64,000 nt of DNA from Hymenobacter psoromatis (GTDB taxonomy: Bacteria > Bacteroidota > Bacteroidia > Cytophagales > Hymenobacteraceae). The translations under genes and the position numbers were made by a program. Shown piece by piece: positions 31,898-42,386 of this stretch. The stretch is from the NCBI GenBank assembly GCA_001596155.1, contig CP014771.1, positions 558,001-622,000 of the forward strand. Reading direction: 5' to 3'. The notes below the pieces were generated by a model. That model was given only the letters and a program-made list of their open reading frames with translations, was not told the origin of the DNA and did no database searches. The stretch's first letter is position 1, and each line of letters starts with the position of its first letter.

Positions 31898-32739
31898 TCG
31901 AAGCGCCCCAGCTCCGTGCTGGCAAACGTCCATTCCGGCGTGGCAAACTCGGCGGCCCCAGGCCCCGGCACGGCAAACCACGCGCCCAGCGCCGGCTGGT
32001 CCACGTTGCGCAGCAAATGAATGCTTTGGGCCGGCATGTAGCTCTGAGCCAGCAGTATATAGCGCTGGCCGGTGCGCGCATTGGTGGCCACGTCGGCTAC
32101 CAGCACGGCGTGGCCGGGGCTGCCGCCATGCACCAGCACGTCGCCGGGCCGCACCTGGCCCAGCGGCACGGGCTGCACCTCGCGGCTCAGCGACAGCGTG
32201 CCCGCGTAGCCGAATACCGGCAGCAGGTAGCGCCCCAGCGCCGCGTGGGTCGGGGCCTCGGCCGGCTTGGCGGCGGGTAGTACGCTCTCACCCTTTACCC
32301 GAAACGTGCGCCCGGCCACAAAATCTGAAAACCAGGCGTCGTAGCCGGTCGTCAGGTGAAAGTGAATCTTATTTGGATTTACGCTGAATAAATACTCGGC
32401 CCGCAGCCGCATCACCGCGTCGGCGCACTGCTGCAAGTCCTTGGTGCCGACGTCGATATCCACCACGGCGGCTACTACTCCCTAATTATCTTTGAGTTGC
32501 CCGTTATATAGCCGCGCTGGCGTGCCGGCCGGCCGCAGGGGTAGCCCGCGCAGCCACTCGCCCCACGAGCCCGCCACTACGGCCACGCGCTGGCTGCCCG
32601 CCGGCGGCGGCATGCGTTGGGCCAGGCACTGCGCCAGCGCCGGCTGCGTCGCCAGCCACGGATACGCCGGGCCAGGGGGGGTAGGGGCCAGCAAAACCAA
32701 TGAGCCCAAGCTGCTGATTACCAGAAAATTGATGTGCAT
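31894..32739 (-). pseudogene. DUF4846 protein gene with in-frame TAG
   Basis: Starting at 32739 (MHINFLVISSLGSLVLLAPTP, signal peptide), the frame encodes YPWLATQPALAQCLAQRM, GSWGEWLRGLPL and LYNGQLKDN, then a TAG at 32482-32484. The same frame goes on at once with GVVAAVVDIDVGTKDLQQCA and the rest of a DUF4846 domain to 31894. Relatives usually have a glutamine right after LK-x-N, so a CAG to TAG change is the simplest explanation. The second part includes the catalytic-looking PGDVLVHGGSPGHAVLVADVA. DUF4846 proteins are exported proteins of unknown function in Bacteroidota. The stop removes two thirds of the protein. Confidence 0.85.
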
Positions 32740-32793
32740 AGAACGAAGATATATCGGCTGCCTAACGCCAAGGCAGGGCTGGCCGATATACCC

Positions 32794-32823
32794 AAAAAAA
32801 TCCCGCCGTCGCGGGCGGGATTT
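32794..32823 (-). terminator. intrinsic terminator of topA
   Basis: Arms 32798-32807 and 32814-32823 form a GC-rich stem; on the minus strand it is followed by a T-run (A-run 32794-32800). It lies 25 bases after the topA stop. Confidence 0.88.
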
Positions 32824-32847
32824 CTGCGGTAGCACCAAGTGCTGCGG

Positions 32848-35328
32848 TTACTTGCTGGCGGTCGCTTTCTTAGGCGCGGCCTTCTTGGCGGTGGTCGCCG
32901 GCTTCTTAGCCGGAGCCTTTTTCTTGGCGGCCGGGGCTTTAGCCGCCTTTTTAGCGGGCGCGTCGGCTTCTTTGGCGGGCTTCTCGGCGACGGCTTTCTT
33001 GCCGAAGCGGCCGCCTTTGGCGGGCTTGTCGGGGGTAGCGGCGGCTAGCTCCACGCAGCGCTCCAGCGTGAGCTCGGTGGGCTCCTCGCCCTTCGGAATC
33101 TTCACGTTCTTCTTGCCGGCCACGATGTAGGGGCCGAAGCGGCCGTTCAGCACCTGAATATCCGGGTTTTCGGGAAAATCTCTGATAAGGCGCTCGGCGT
33201 CGGATTTACGCTTGGCTTCAATGAGCACCACGGCTTCGTCGCCCGTGATGGTGTATGGGTCCTGCTCCTTGGTGAGCGAGTAAAACTTGCTGTCGTGGCG
33301 GATATAGGGGCCGAAGCGGCCGAGAGCGGCAGCCATCGGCTTGTCCTCAAACTCGCCTACCACGCGCGGCAGCTTAAACAAATCCAGCGCCTCTTCGAGC
33401 GTGATGGTTTCGATAAACATGCCCTTGCGCAGGTTGGCGTAGGCGGGCTTGGTTTCGCCTTCAGTGTCGCCCAGCGCCACGTAGGGGCCGTATTTGCCGA
33501 GGCGAGCGGTTATTTTTTCGCCCGTTTCGGGGTGCAGGCCAATCTCACGGGTGCTGCTGAGCGTCCTGCGCTCAATGTCCTGCCCGCGCTCCACGCTGGC
33601 GTGGAACGGCTCGTAGAAGCCGGCCAGCATGTTGCCCCACTCTTCGCGGCCGTTGGCAATCTGGTCAAACTCGTCCTCCACCTTGGCCGTGAACTGAAAA
33701 TCCACGATGGCCGGAAAGTGCTCAACCAGGAAGTCGGTGACTACCAGCGCCGTATCGGTCGGGAAAAGCTTGGCTTTATCCGCGCCGTAGGTTTCGGGGC
33801 GCTGCTCGGTTTTTACCTCGTTGCCCACCAGCGACAAGGCGTAAATCTTGCGCTCCTTGCCCTCGCGCGAGTCTTTCTCCACGTAGCCGCGCTTCTGCAC
33901 CACGCTGATGGTTGGCGCGTAGGTGCTCGGGCGGCCGATGCCCATTTCCTCCAGCTTTTTCACCAGCGAAGCCTCGGTGTAGCGGGCGGGCGGGGTAGAA
34001 AAGCGCTCGGTAGCGGTCAGGGTTTGCAGCGGCAGGTTTTGGCCCACGCTAAGGGGGGGTAGGCCGCGCGAAAACGAACTTTCGCCGTCGGCCGGCTGGT
34101 CCTCGTCATCCTTACTTTCAGCGTAGGCTTTCAAAAAGCCCTCAAATGTAATGACCTCCCCCGTCGCCGAAAACGTGGTGCCCGGCTGCGTGCTGATGCC
34201 AATAACGGCCGTGGTGCGCTCAATGAGCGCGTCGGCCATCTGCGAACCCATCGCCCGCTTGCGAATCAGGTCGTAGAGGCGCTGCTCCGAGGCATCGGCC
34301 CCGGCTTTCACCTGCTTGAAATCAGTGGGCCGAATGGCTTCGTGCGCCTCCTGGGCCGAGGCCGACTTGGTTTTGAAGTGGCGCTCCAGCGCGTATTCGG
34401 CCCCGTAAGCGGCCTCAATGGCTTCGCGGGCACCCGTGCGGGCATCCTCGCTCAGGTTCAGCGAGTCGGTCCGCATGTAGCTGATGCGGCCGGCCTCGTA
34501 CAGCTTCTGGGCCACCGTCATGGTCTGGGCCACTGAGAAACCCAGCTTGCGCGAGGCTTCCTGCTGCAAGGTGGAGGTAGTGAAGGGCGGCGCGGGGCTG
34601 CGCTTGCCGGGTTTTTTGTCCAGGCTATTAATACTGTATGTCGCCCCAATGCAGCGCGCCAAAAAAGCCTCCGCCTCTTCGCGGGTTTTGTAGCGGGTAG
34701 GCAACTCGGCTTCCAGCGTGGTGCCCTCGCCCACGTTGAAGCGGGCCACGATGCGGTAGGCGCTGCTGGCGGTGTGCTTGTTGATTTCGCGCTCGCGGTC
34801 CACCACCAGGCGCACGGCCACGCTCTGCACGCGGCCCGCCGAAAGGCCGGCTTTCACCTTGCGCCACAGCACCGGGCTCAACTCGAAGCCCACCAGGCGG
34901 TCGAGCACGCGGCGGGCCTGCTGGGCATTCACCAGGTTGAGGTTTATTTCGCGCGGATTCTGGATGGCGGCCAGAATCGCGGTCTTGGTAATCTCGCGAA
35001 ACACGATGCGCTTCGTCTTGTCAGCCTTGAGGTTAAGCGTTTCGGCCAGGTGCCACGAAATAGCCTCGCCCTCGCGGTCATCGTCACTCGCCAGCCACAC
35101 GGTTTCGGCTTCTTTCGACAGCTTTTTGAGCTGTGAAATCAGCTCGCGCTTGTCGGCATCGACCACGTAGGTAGGCTTGAAACCGTTGGCCACGTCCACG
35201 GCATTATTGTCCTTTGGCAGGTCGCGGACGTGCCCGTAGCTGGAGCGCACCACAAAATCGGGGCCGAGGTAGCCTTCAATAGTTTTGGCCTTGGCGGGCG
35301 ACTCGACGATAACTAGATTCTTGACCAT
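32848..35328 (-). CDS. topA: DNA topoisomerase I
   Basis: An 826-residue type IA topoisomerase. The Toprim domain starts with VIVESPAKAKTIEGYLG and holds ASDDDREGEAI; the active-site tyrosine is in RISYMRTDS. GLSAGRVQSVAVRLVVDRE is also diagnostic. The C-terminal region has topoisomerase repeats without the four-cysteine zinc fingers of E. coli TopA (several FGPYI blocks), then a lysine/alanine-rich tail of about 60 residues (KKAAKAPAAKKKAPAKK). Such basic tails bind DNA and are common in this phylum. It relaxes negative supercoils. It is divergent from the chemoreceptor gene. Confidence 0.97.
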   Translation of the reverse strand: MVKNLVIVESPAKAKTIEGYLGPDFVVRSSYGHVRDLPKDNNAVDVANGFKPTYVVDADKRELISQLKKLSKEAETVWLASDDDREGEAISWHLAETLNLKADKTKRIVFREITKTAILAAIQNPREINLNLVNAQQARRVLDRLVGFELSPVLWRKVKAGLSAGRVQSVAVRLVVDREREINKHTASSAYRIVARFNVGEGTTLEAELPTRYKTREEAEAFLARCIGATYSINSLDKKPGKRSPAPPFTTSTLQQEASRKLGFSVAQTMTVAQKLYEAGRISYMRTDSLNLSEDARTGAREAIEAAYGAEYALERHFKTKSASAQEAHEAIRPTDFKQVKAGADASEQRLYDLIRKRAMGSQMADALIERTTAVIGISTQPGTTFSATGEVITFEGFLKAYAESKDDEDQPADGESSFSRGLPPLSVGQNLPLQTLTATERFSTPPARYTEASLVKKLEEMGIGRPSTYAPTISVVQKRGYVEKDSREGKERKIYALSLVGNEVKTEQRPETYGADKAKLFPTDTALVVTDFLVEHFPAIVDFQFTAKVEDEFDQIANGREEWGNMLAGFYEPFHASVERGQDIERRTLSSTREIGLHPETGEKITARLGKYGPYVALGDTEGETKPAYANLRKGMFIETITLEEALDLFKLPRVVGEFEDKPMAAALGRFGPYIRHDSKFYSLTKEQDPYTITGDEAVVLIEAKRKSDAERLIRDFPENPDIQVLNGRFGPYIVAGKKNVKIPKGEEPTELTLERCVELAAATPDKPAKGGRFGKKAVAEKPAKEADAPAKKAAKAPAAKKKAPAKKPATTAKKAAPKKATASK

Positions 35329-35467
35329 GCAGACGGTGATAGGGGCGGGGTAGGAGTTTTGTCAGGATGCTGAGAACGCGGGACCCGCCCGAAAAGTTGA
35401 AAACGGGGACAAAGATGCACGGTCGGGACCGACTGTGACCGGCAAGCTACCTTCGAAAAGGTTTGCA

Positions 35468-35497
35468 TTGCCGGATTGCCCCGCGGCCCTACTTTTG
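35468..35497 (+). promoter_or_regulatory. Bacteroidota-type promoter of the chemosensory cluster
   Basis: TTG at 35468-35470 (-33) and TACTTTTG at 35490-35497 (-7, TAnnTTTG) with a 19-base spacer. The chosen start of the receptor gene is at 35551, giving a leader of about 45 bases. Confidence 0.65.
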
Positions 35498-35550
35498 TTG
35501 ACTGTCCCCCGCGAGCCCGCGTTCGCCCCACCTTCACTGCTCCTTCGCTC

Positions 35551-38500
35551 ATGGCTGTCGCCAAAAAAACAATTTCCTCCGACCTTCTCCTCAACGGCGA
35601 AACCGCGACCGACGAGACGGTGGTTTCCGAGGGCCGCACCGACCAAACCCGCAAGCGCGGCGCCGGCCGCAACGCGGACCTGACCGATACCGACTACGTG
35701 AATGAGCAGCTCAACCGGGTGCTTTTCGCCCTCGATGCCTTCAAAAAAGGCGACGTGTCGGTGCGCCTGACCAAACAAAACGACGACATCTTCTCCGAAA
35801 TCGCCGAGGCCTATAACTCGATGGTGGAGATGATTGGGGGGGTAGGCGGCGAGGTATCGCGCATTTCGAAGGTGGCCGGCGTCGAGGGCAACCTCAAGGC
35901 CCGCGCCTCGGCCGAAGGGGCGGCCGGCTTCTGGCGCGACATGATTAACAATATCAACGGCCTGGTGGACAGCATTGCCGTGCCGGTGCTGGAGGTGGGT
36001 AAGGTACTGAAAAATATCAGCCGGGGCAACCTGGACGAGAGCTTTCAGATTCCGGTGTCGGGCGATTTCAAGGTGATGGCCGAAACCATCAACCGCACTA
36101 TTGACAACCTCAATGTCTTCGCTGGCGAAGTAAGCCGCGTGGCGCAGGAGGTGGGCACTGAGGGTCGGCTGGGCGGCCAGGCCGTGGTGCCCAACGTGGG
36201 CGGCGTGTGGAAAGAACTGACGGACAACGTGAACACGATGGCCCTGAACCTGACTTCGCAGGTGCGCGACATCGCCAACGTGGCGACGGCCGTGGCGCGC
36301 GGCGACCTCAGCCAGAAGGTGACGGTGGAGCTGAAAGGTGAGCTGCTGCAGCTCAAGCAGAACCTCAACCAGATGGTGGACTCGCTCAACCTGTTTGCTG
36401 GCGAGGTAACCCGCGTGGCCCTCGACGTGGGAACCGAAGGTAAGCTCGGCGGCCAGGCCAGCGTGCCGGGCGTGTCGGGCACCTGGAAAGACCTGACCGA
36501 CAACGTAAACAATATGGCCGCCAACCTGACCAGTCAGGTACGCGACATTGCCAACGTGGCCACGGCCGTGGCCCGCGGCGACCTCTCGCAGAAGATGACG
36601 GTAAACGTGAAGGGCGAAATTCTGGAGCTGAAGAATATCCTGAACCAGATGGTGGACTCGCTCAACATCTTCGGCGACGAGGTAACCCGCGTGGCCCGCG
36701 AGGTGGGCACCGAAGGCAAACTGGGTGGCCAAGCCGTGGTACCGCGGGTAGGCGGCATCTGGAAAGACCTGACCGACAACGTGAACACGATGGCCGCCTC
36801 GCTCACCAGCCAGGTGCGCGACATCGCCAACGTGGCGACGGCCGTGGCGCGCGGCGACCTCAGCCAGAAAATGACGGTGGATGTGCAAGGCGAGATTCTC
36901 GACCTGAAAAACATCTTGAACCAGATGGTGGACTCGCTCAACATTTTTGCCGGCGAGGTAACCCGCGTGGCCCGCGAGGTGGGCACGGAAGGCATCCTGG
37001 GCGGCCAGGCCAACGTGCCGCGCGTGTCGGGCACCTGGAAAGACCTGACGGACAACGTGAACACGATGGCCTCGAACCTGACGAGCCAGGTGCGGGACAT
37101 TGCCAACGTAGCTACGGCCGTATCGCGCGGCGACCTCTCGCAGAAAATCACGGTGAACGTGCGCGGCGAGCTGCTCCAGCTCAAAGAAAACCTCAACCAG
37201 ATGGTGGACTCGCTGAACGTGTTTGGCGACGAAGTGACCCGCGTGGCCCGCGAGGTGGGCACCGACGGCAAGCTGGGCGGCCAAGCCGTGGTACCGGGCG
37301 TGAAAGGCACCTGGAAAGACCTGACCGACAACGTGAACACGATGGCCGCCTCGCTCACCAGCCAGGTGCGCGACATTGCCAACGTGACCACCGCCGTGGC
37401 GCGCGGCGACCTCAGCCAGAAGGTATCGGTTGACGTGCGCGGCGAGCTGCTTGACCTCAAGGACAACATCAACCAGATGGTGGACTCGCTCAACATCTTC
37501 GCCGGCGAGGTAACCCGCGTGGCCGTGGAAGTTGGCACCGAAGGCCAGCTCGGCGGTCAGGCCAACGTGCCGAACGTGAGCGGCGTGTGGAAAGACCTGA
37601 CGGACAACGTGAATACGATGGCCACCAACCTCACCACCCAGGTGCGGGGCATCGTCAAAATCGTAACGGCCGTGAGCCAGGGCGACCTGACCCAGAAGCT
37701 GATGCTGGAAGCCGCCGGCGAAGTCGCCGACCTGGCCCAGACCATCAACCGGATGGTGGACGACCTTAACCGCCTGGCCTCCGAAGTAAGCCGCGTGGCG
37801 CGGGTGGCCGGGGCCGAAGGCAAGCTCACGGAGCGCGCCACGGTGGGCGGCGTGTCGGGCTCGTGGAAAGAGCTGGTGGACACCCTCAACGCGCTGATTG
37901 AGAGCATCGCCCTGCCGGTGCTCGAAGTGAGCCGCGTGGTGCGCGCCATCTCGGAAGGCGACTTGACGCAGATGGTGGAAATTCAGACCACCGGCGACAT
38001 CCTCTCCATGTCCAGCTCGCTCAACCAGGCCGTGGAAACGCTCAACGCGCTGCTCGGCGAAATCAACGACTCGGCGCAGGTAGTGGGCACGTCGTCGGAA
38101 GAGATGGTAGATAAGGGGCAGGAAATGAGCCGCGTAACGGTCGATGTGGCCCTGGCCATGCAGCAAATGGCCGAAGGCGCGCAGAACCAGGCCCTCAAAA
38201 CGGACCAGGCCTTTAAGCTCATCGAGGAAATCATGACGGCCACTAAGGAAACGGCCAACAAGGCCGACGTGGTGAACAAGTCGGCCATCATGGGCGAGCA
38301 AACTTCGCAGCAGGGCCTCAAAACGGTGGCCGAAGTGGTGAAGAACATGGAAGAGATTTCCAGCGCCGCCACCCAGACCTCGCGCACCATCGAAGTGTTG
38401 AGCACGCGCTCGCAGGAAATCAGCAAGTCGCTGGGCGTCATCACCGACATTGCCTCGCAGACCAACCTGCTGGCCCTCAACGCCGCCATCGAAGCAGCCC

Positions 38501-39327
38501 GCGCCGGCGAGGCGGGTCGGGGCTTTGCGGTAGTAGCCGAAGAAATTCGCAAGCTGGCCGAAGGTTCGCGCAAGTCGGCCAACGAGATTGCTACCCTCGT
38601 GGAAGACGTGAAGAAGGACACGACCAGCGCCGCCAGTGCCATCAGCGCGATGGAAAGCAGGGTGCTCAAGGGCAAGAACGCCACCTTCGAGGCCAGCGCG
38701 GCCTTTAAGAACATTGCCACCAGCAGCGGCGAAACGCTGCGCACCTCGCGCGACATTCTCACGGCCACGGCCGTGCAGCAAACCTCGATTGGCGACGTGG
38801 TGAAGTACGTGGAGGAAGTAGTAGCCATCGCGGAGCAAACCGCCACTGGCACCCAGCAGGTGGCTGGCACGGCCCGCCAGCTCTCCTCCTCCATGCAGGA
38901 GCTTACCAGCTCTTCGCAGCGCCTCTCCGACATTGCCGACGACCTGCAGGATGGCCTCGAAACCTTCCAGCTCTTCGACTATTTGCCCGAACCGGAGCCC
39001 GAACCGGAGCCCGCCCGCCGCCGGGTGCGCCGGCCCATGCTGGCCGCGCCGGCCCCGGTGGCCGTTACGCCGGTCCCGGTGGCCGCCGCCAGCCGGCGGG
39101 TCAGCAGCCGGCGCGCGCCGGCCCCTACCCCCCCGCCAGCAGTGGAAGCGCCCGCCAGCAATGGCCGCGTGAGTCGGACCCACCGCCCGGCCACCGCGGC
39201 GACGCCCACCAGCAAAGCCATTGCCCGCCCGGCGCGCGATGGAGCGCCTATCCCCCCTATTTCAGCGAAAGAATCAACCGCCCCTCCGGCGCGCTCCCGT
39301 GCCAAAGCCAAGCGGGCGGGCAAATAA
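35551..39327 (+). CDS. soluble poly-HAMP methyl-accepting chemoreceptor with basic tail
   Basis: The ATG at 35551 ([11 protein letters not shown]) fits the promoter at 35468-35497; the frame opens at 35476 inside it. The 1258 residues contain no membrane helix, signal peptide or known sensor domain. Residues about 50-850 are HAMP arrays: six near-identical 92-residue units ([20 protein letters not shown] ... LTDNVNTMA) plus diverged units on each side. This is the type found in group III (Nik1-like) histidine kinases. A signalling hairpin follows with the tip [20 protein letters not shown] and [21 protein letters not shown]. After an EPEPEPEPA linker comes a tail of about 115 residues rich in Arg, Pro and Ala. 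It heads an operon-like cluster with CheW, CheY, CheA and CheC. Confidence 0.93.
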   Translation: MAVAKKTISSDLLLNGETATDETVVSEGRTDQTRKRGAGRNADLTDTDYVNEQLNRVLFALDAFKKGDVSVRLTKQNDDIFSEIAEAYNSMVEMIGGVGGEVSRISKVAGVEGNLKARASAEGAAGFWRDMINNINGLVDSIAVPVLEVGKVLKNISRGNLDESFQIPVSGDFKVMAETINRTIDNLNVFAGEVSRVAQEVGTEGRLGGQAVVPNVGGVWKELTDNVNTMALNLTSQVRDIANVATAVARGDLSQKVTVELKGELLQLKQNLNQMVDSLNLFAGEVTRVALDVGTEGKLGGQASVPGVSGTWKDLTDNVNNMAANLTSQVRDIANVATAVARGDLSQKMTVNVKGEILELKNILNQMVDSLNIFGDEVTRVAREVGTEGKLGGQAVVPRVGGIWKDLTDNVNTMAASLTSQVRDIANVATAVARGDLSQKMTVDVQGEILDLKNILNQMVDSLNIFAGEVTRVAREVGTEGILGGQANVPRVSGTWKDLTDNVNTMASNLTSQVRDIANVATAVSRGDLSQKITVNVRGELLQLKENLNQMVDSLNVFGDEVTRVAREVGTDGKLGGQAVVPGVKGTWKDLTDNVNTMAASLTSQVRDIANVTTAVARGDLSQKVSVDVRGELLDLKDNINQMVDSLNIFAGEVTRVAVEVGTEGQLGGQANVPNVSGVWKDLTDNVNTMATNLTTQVRGIVKIVTAVSQGDLTQKLMLEAAGEVADLAQTINRMVDDLNRLASEVSRVARVAGAEGKLTERATVGGVSGSWKELVDTLNALIESIALPVLEVSRVVRAISEGDLTQMVEIQTTGDILSMSSSLNQAVETLNALLGEINDSAQVVGTSSEEMVDKGQEMSRVTVDVALAMQQMAEGAQNQALKTDQAFKLIEEIMTATKETANKADVVNKSAIMGEQTSQQGLKTVAEVVKNMEEISSAATQTSRTIEVLSTRSQEISKSLGVITDIASQTNLLALNAAIEAARAGEAGRGFAVVAEEIRKLAEGSRKSANEIATLVEDVKKDTTSAASAISAMESRVLKGKNATFEASAAFKNIATSSGETLRTSRDILTATAVQQTSIGDVVKYVEEVVAIAEQTATGTQQVAGTARQLSSSMQELTSSSQRLSDIADDLQDGLETFQLFDYLPEPEPEPEPARRRVRRPMLAAPAPVAVTPVPVAAASRRVSSRRAPAPTPPPAVEAPASNGRVSRTHRPATAATPTSKAIARPARDGAPIPPISAKESTAPPARSRAKAKRAGK
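36259..37914 (+). repeat. six tandem 276-bp units encoding the HAMP array
   Basis: Units start at 36259, 36535, 36811, 37087, 37363 and 37639, exactly 276 bases (92 codons) apart. Many stretches are identical between units; the sixth is most diverged. Such identity at DNA level implies recent duplication or gene conversion and makes the array prone to expansion or contraction. Confidence 0.92.
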
Positions 39328-39403
39328 GTTCTCGTGTACCCCACCAGCCGTGCCTACCCCTCGGAGTAGGGCAGGCAGGTTTTTCTGATTTTAACTTTTT
39401 CTC

Positions 39404-40009
39404 ATGGCTGATTCTGCTGCTGCCCGCCCGGCGACCATTGCCGGCCGGGCAGCTCCGGCTGCTCCCGAAGCAGTCGTCCAGCTTATCGTTTTTCGCCTGG
39501 GCGATGAAGACTACGGTATTCGTATCGAGCAGGTAAAGGAGGTAACGATTACGCCCGAAGTGGTGCGGATGCCTAAAACGCCGCCCTTCATTAAAGGCAT
39601 TGCCAACCTGCGCGGCGATATTATTGCCATCGTGGACCTGGAAGAGCGGTTTCAGCTGCGGCCGGTCGGCCGGCCGGTGCCCGACTTTTCCTACACGCTG
39701 GCCGTGGAGGCGCCCGATTATACGCTGGGCCTGATGGTGCGCGAGGTGCCGCGCCCGGTCACGATTCCAGTGAGCCTCATCGAGCCGGCCCCGGAATTCG
39801 TGCAGGACAGCGGCCAGCGTGAAAAATACCTGGAAGGCATCGCCAAGCTCCCCGGCAGCCAGCACGTGATTATCGTGCTGGATATGCCCAAGCTCCTTAC
39901 CCCCAGCGAGATAATGCGCCTGCCCGGCGGCCCGGCCGAGGCCCCGGCTAAACCCGCCAAAAAAGCTGCTACCCCCCCCGATGCACCCTCGGCCCCCGAA
40001 ACGCCGTAG
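39404..40009 (+). CDS. cheW: chemotaxis adaptor CheW
   Basis: A 201-residue CheW. The core (about 24-165) shows VVQLIVFRLGDEDYGIRIEQVKEV, then FIKGIANLRGDIIAIVDLEERF, the family hallmark, and YLEGIAKLPGSQHVIIVLDMPKLL. It links the receptor tip to CheA. It carries an Ala-rich N-terminal extension and an unusual C-terminal Lys/Pro/Ala tail of about 30 residues. It follows the receptor gene by 76 bases and precedes cheY by 62, all on the same strand. Confidence 0.95.
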   Translation: MADSAAARPATIAGRAAPAAPEAVVQLIVFRLGDEDYGIRIEQVKEVTITPEVVRMPKTPPFIKGIANLRGDIIAIVDLEERFQLRPVGRPVPDFSYTLAVEAPDYTLGLMVREVPRPVTIPVSLIEPAPEFVQDSGQREKYLEGIAKLPGSQHVIIVLDMPKLLTPSEIMRLPGGPAEAPAKPAKKAATPPDAPSAPETP

Positions 40010-40071
40010 AGTGCCCAGCCGGCACACATTGCCGGCTTCGTTTCCTTCTCACTTCAAGATTCTGATTGTAC

Positions 40072-40452
40072 ATGAATAAGCGCATTCTCATCGTCGATGA
40101 CTCGTTCTATATGCGGACGATGCTCAAGAATATGCTCACCGACGCGGGCTACGACGTAGTGGGTGAGGCCGCCAACGGCCAGCAGGCCCTGGAAATGGCC
40201 GTGGCTACGACTCCCGACCTCATCACCCTCGACGTTATCCTGCCCGACAACACTGGCTTGGACGTGCTTAAGGGCATTCGCCAGCAGCAACCCGATGCCA
40301 AAGTAGTAATGTGCTCGGCCGTGGGCCAGGAAACCATTGTGAATGAGGCTATTGAAAATGGCGCGTTGGCTTATATCGTAAAGCCCTTCTCCGAAGAGCG
40401 CGTGCTGGAGATTGTGGGCAATGCCCTGCAAGGCGATAGCTCCCTCGCCTAA
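40072..40452 (+). CDS. cheY: CheY-like single-domain response regulator
   Basis: The ATG at 40072 (MNKRILIVDDSFYMRTML) is used rather than the TTG two codons upstream. The 126 residues are a bare receiver domain: acidic D9/D10, phospho-acceptor D54 in ITLDVILPD, the serine in VMCSAVG and lysine in YIVKPFSEERVLE. There is no output domain. With no flagellar motor evident, its partner is unknown; gliding, pili or a diffusible signalling role are possible. It is probably phosphorylated by the CheA encoded next and dephosphorylated by CheC. Confidence 0.94.
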   Translation: MNKRILIVDDSFYMRTMLKNMLTDAGYDVVGEAANGQQALEMAVATTPDLITLDVILPDNTGLDVLKGIRQQQPDAKVVMCSAVGQETIVNEAIENGALAYIVKPFSEERVLEIVGNALQGDSSLA

Positions 40453-40658
40453 TACCCCTTGCGTATAGTTGGGCGGGTAGCCCATTACCCGCTTATCCTA
40501 TTTAAAGTATCAGTAGTTTTGTTCTTTCCTCTACCCGCTTTTCTGCTTGCTGACACGTGGCCCGGCGCGCGCAGTAGCCTCAAGTGGCCGCTTGTGGCCA
40601 GCTTGAACTCGGTAGGGGGGGTAGGGAATTTCTGTAGCCGCTTAACAACCAGTTGGCT

Positions 40659-42314
40659 ATGAAATCACGCGAGCAGGAATACCGGGAGTTGTTCATGGCC
40701 GAAGCGCTGGAGTACTACGACGCTATGTCGCGGCACCTCAGCGAGTTGGAGCGCAACCCGCAGGATGTGGCGGCGCTCAATGAGCTGTTCCGGCTCATGC
40801 ACAACCTCAAGGCCAACGCCCGCGCGATGGGCTTCGTCGATATGGGCGAAGTTGCCCACAAGATGGAAACCCTGTTTGGGCAGATTCGGGGGCAGGAACG
40901 CGCTTTCACGGGTACGCTCGTAACGCTCACCTTCCGGGCCGTCGATATTCTGGGCAACATGATTCGGGCCGTGGGCGCGGGGCAGGAAGCAGTTGATGAC
41001 AAGCCGCTGATTGAAAACCTGGAGCGCCTGATTCAGGGCCAAGAGCCCCTTGAAGCCCAGACTAAACCCACCGAGGAAGAAGCGGAAACCGATGCCGCCC
41101 GCAAGCTGGAGCTGTCGGACCTGGTTTATATTCCGGTCAAAAAACTCGATAACCTTCTCAACCTGGTCGGCGAGCTGGTTATTGACCGGGACCGGATTCT
41201 GACGCTGGCGGACGAGCTGAACAGCCCGGCGCTCCGCGCCACCGCCCAGCACCTGTTCCGCATTTCCGACGATTTGCAGTATTCCGTGATGGATGTGCGC
41301 CTGGTTGGGGCCGGGGTGCTACTCAATAAATTTCCGCGGGTGGTGCGCGACGTGGCCGCGTCCGAAGAGAAGCAGGTCGAGCTCACGCTGCTGGGGCAGG
41401 ATGTGCAGATTGACCGCAACGTGTTGCAGCTCATCACCGATGCCCTGCTGCATATTGTGCGCAACGCCGTCAGCCACGGCCTCGAAGGCCCCGCCGACCG
41501 CAGGGCCGCCGGCAAGCCCGAAATGGGACAGCTGCGCATCACAGCCCTCACGGAGCGCGACGACGTGTTGCTACAGGTGCAGGACGACGGCCGGGGCATC
41601 GACACCGACGCCGTGCGTAAAAAAGCCCTTCGGAAGGGGGTAGTAACGGCCGAAGCCGCCGCCCTGCTTGACGAGGAGGGCGTGTGGGCGCTGCTGTTTG
41701 AGCCGGGCTTTTCGATGGCGGAGCAAATAACCGAAATCTCGGGCCGGGGCGTGGGCCTCGATGTAGTGAAGCTGGCCATCGACTCGCTGGGCGGCCGCCT
41801 GCGCGTGGCATCGGAGCTGGGCAAAGGCACCACCTTCACGCTGGTCCTACCCACCTCTATTGCCGTGAAGGGTGCCTTGCTGATTGAGCTGGACGCCCGC
41901 GCCTACGCCGTGCCGCTGCTGCACACCGACACGGTGCTGGCCCTGGCCAACGATGAAATATTCGCGGTTGGGGGCTTGCTGATGACGCGCGTGCAGGATG
42001 AAAACGTGCCGCTGGTGAACCTGCGGCAGCTGCTCTACGCCGAGGGCGACGAGCTGCTACCCCGTGCCACACGCGCCGAACTGCCCACCGATGGCAGCCG
42101 GCTGCAGGTGCTGGTAGTTAGCTACGGCAACCGGCGCCTGGGGATAGTTATCGACCGTTTCCTGCGGCAGCAGAATATCGTGGTCAAATCATTGAGCAAG
42201 CCCCTCGACACCATTGACCTTTTTGGGGGCGTAACCCTGCTGGGCAGCGGCCAGCTTTGCCTGGTGCTGGACGTGCCCGCCTTAACCCGGCTATTTCTGG
42301 CCAAACGACCCTGA
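40659..42314 (+). CDS. cheA: chemotaxis histidine kinase CheA
   Basis: The ATG at 40659 (MKSREQEYRELF) follows 206 bases after cheY. The 551 residues comprise a P1 Hpt domain with phospho-histidine H48 in LFRLMHNLKANARAMGF, a linker with no P2 domain (about 110-150), a P3 dimerisation helix pair (VKKLDNLLNLVGELVIDRDRI), the P4 kinase (HIVRNAVSHGLE, DDGRGID, GRGVGLDVV) and a P5 CheW-like domain. The P1 helix differs from the typical HTLKGSSG motif. Without P2, docking of CheY would be direct and weaker. All catalytic residues appear present, so the enzyme should be active. Confidence 0.95.
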   Translation: MKSREQEYRELFMAEALEYYDAMSRHLSELERNPQDVAALNELFRLMHNLKANARAMGFVDMGEVAHKMETLFGQIRGQERAFTGTLVTLTFRAVDILGNMIRAVGAGQEAVDDKPLIENLERLIQGQEPLEAQTKPTEEEAETDAARKLELSDLVYIPVKKLDNLLNLVGELVIDRDRILTLADELNSPALRATAQHLFRISDDLQYSVMDVRLVGAGVLLNKFPRVVRDVAASEEKQVELTLLGQDVQIDRNVLQLITDALLHIVRNAVSHGLEGPADRRAAGKPEMGQLRITALTERDDVLLQVQDDGRGIDTDAVRKKALRKGVVTAEAAALLDEEGVWALLFEPGFSMAEQITEISGRGVGLDVVKLAIDSLGGRLRVASELGKGTTFTLVLPTSIAVKGALLIELDARAYAVPLLHTDTVLALANDEIFAVGGLLMTRVQDENVPLVNLRQLLYAEGDELLPRATRAELPTDGSRLQVLVVSYGNRRLGIVIDRFLRQQNIVVKSLSKPLDTIDLFGGVTLLGSGQLCLVLDVPALTRLFLAKRP

Positions 42315-42386
42315 CGTTAGCCACGCACTGTCTTTTTTCGTATTACCTTGCCGGCCTTGGCCGCCGCTGCTACGTACTAAGCTGTT

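Noticed and set aside
35362..39183. A 1273-codon open frame on the minus strand opposite the chemoreceptor
   Set aside because: It mirrors the HAMP repeats in reverse, is rich in His and Gly, and has no family features. The plus-strand frame has clear domains and a promoter.
39328..39403. Weak hairpin after the chemoreceptor gene as a terminator
   Set aside because: The CCTACCCC..GTAGGG pairing is short and imperfect and is likely just two opposed copies of the frequent GGGGTAGGG word.
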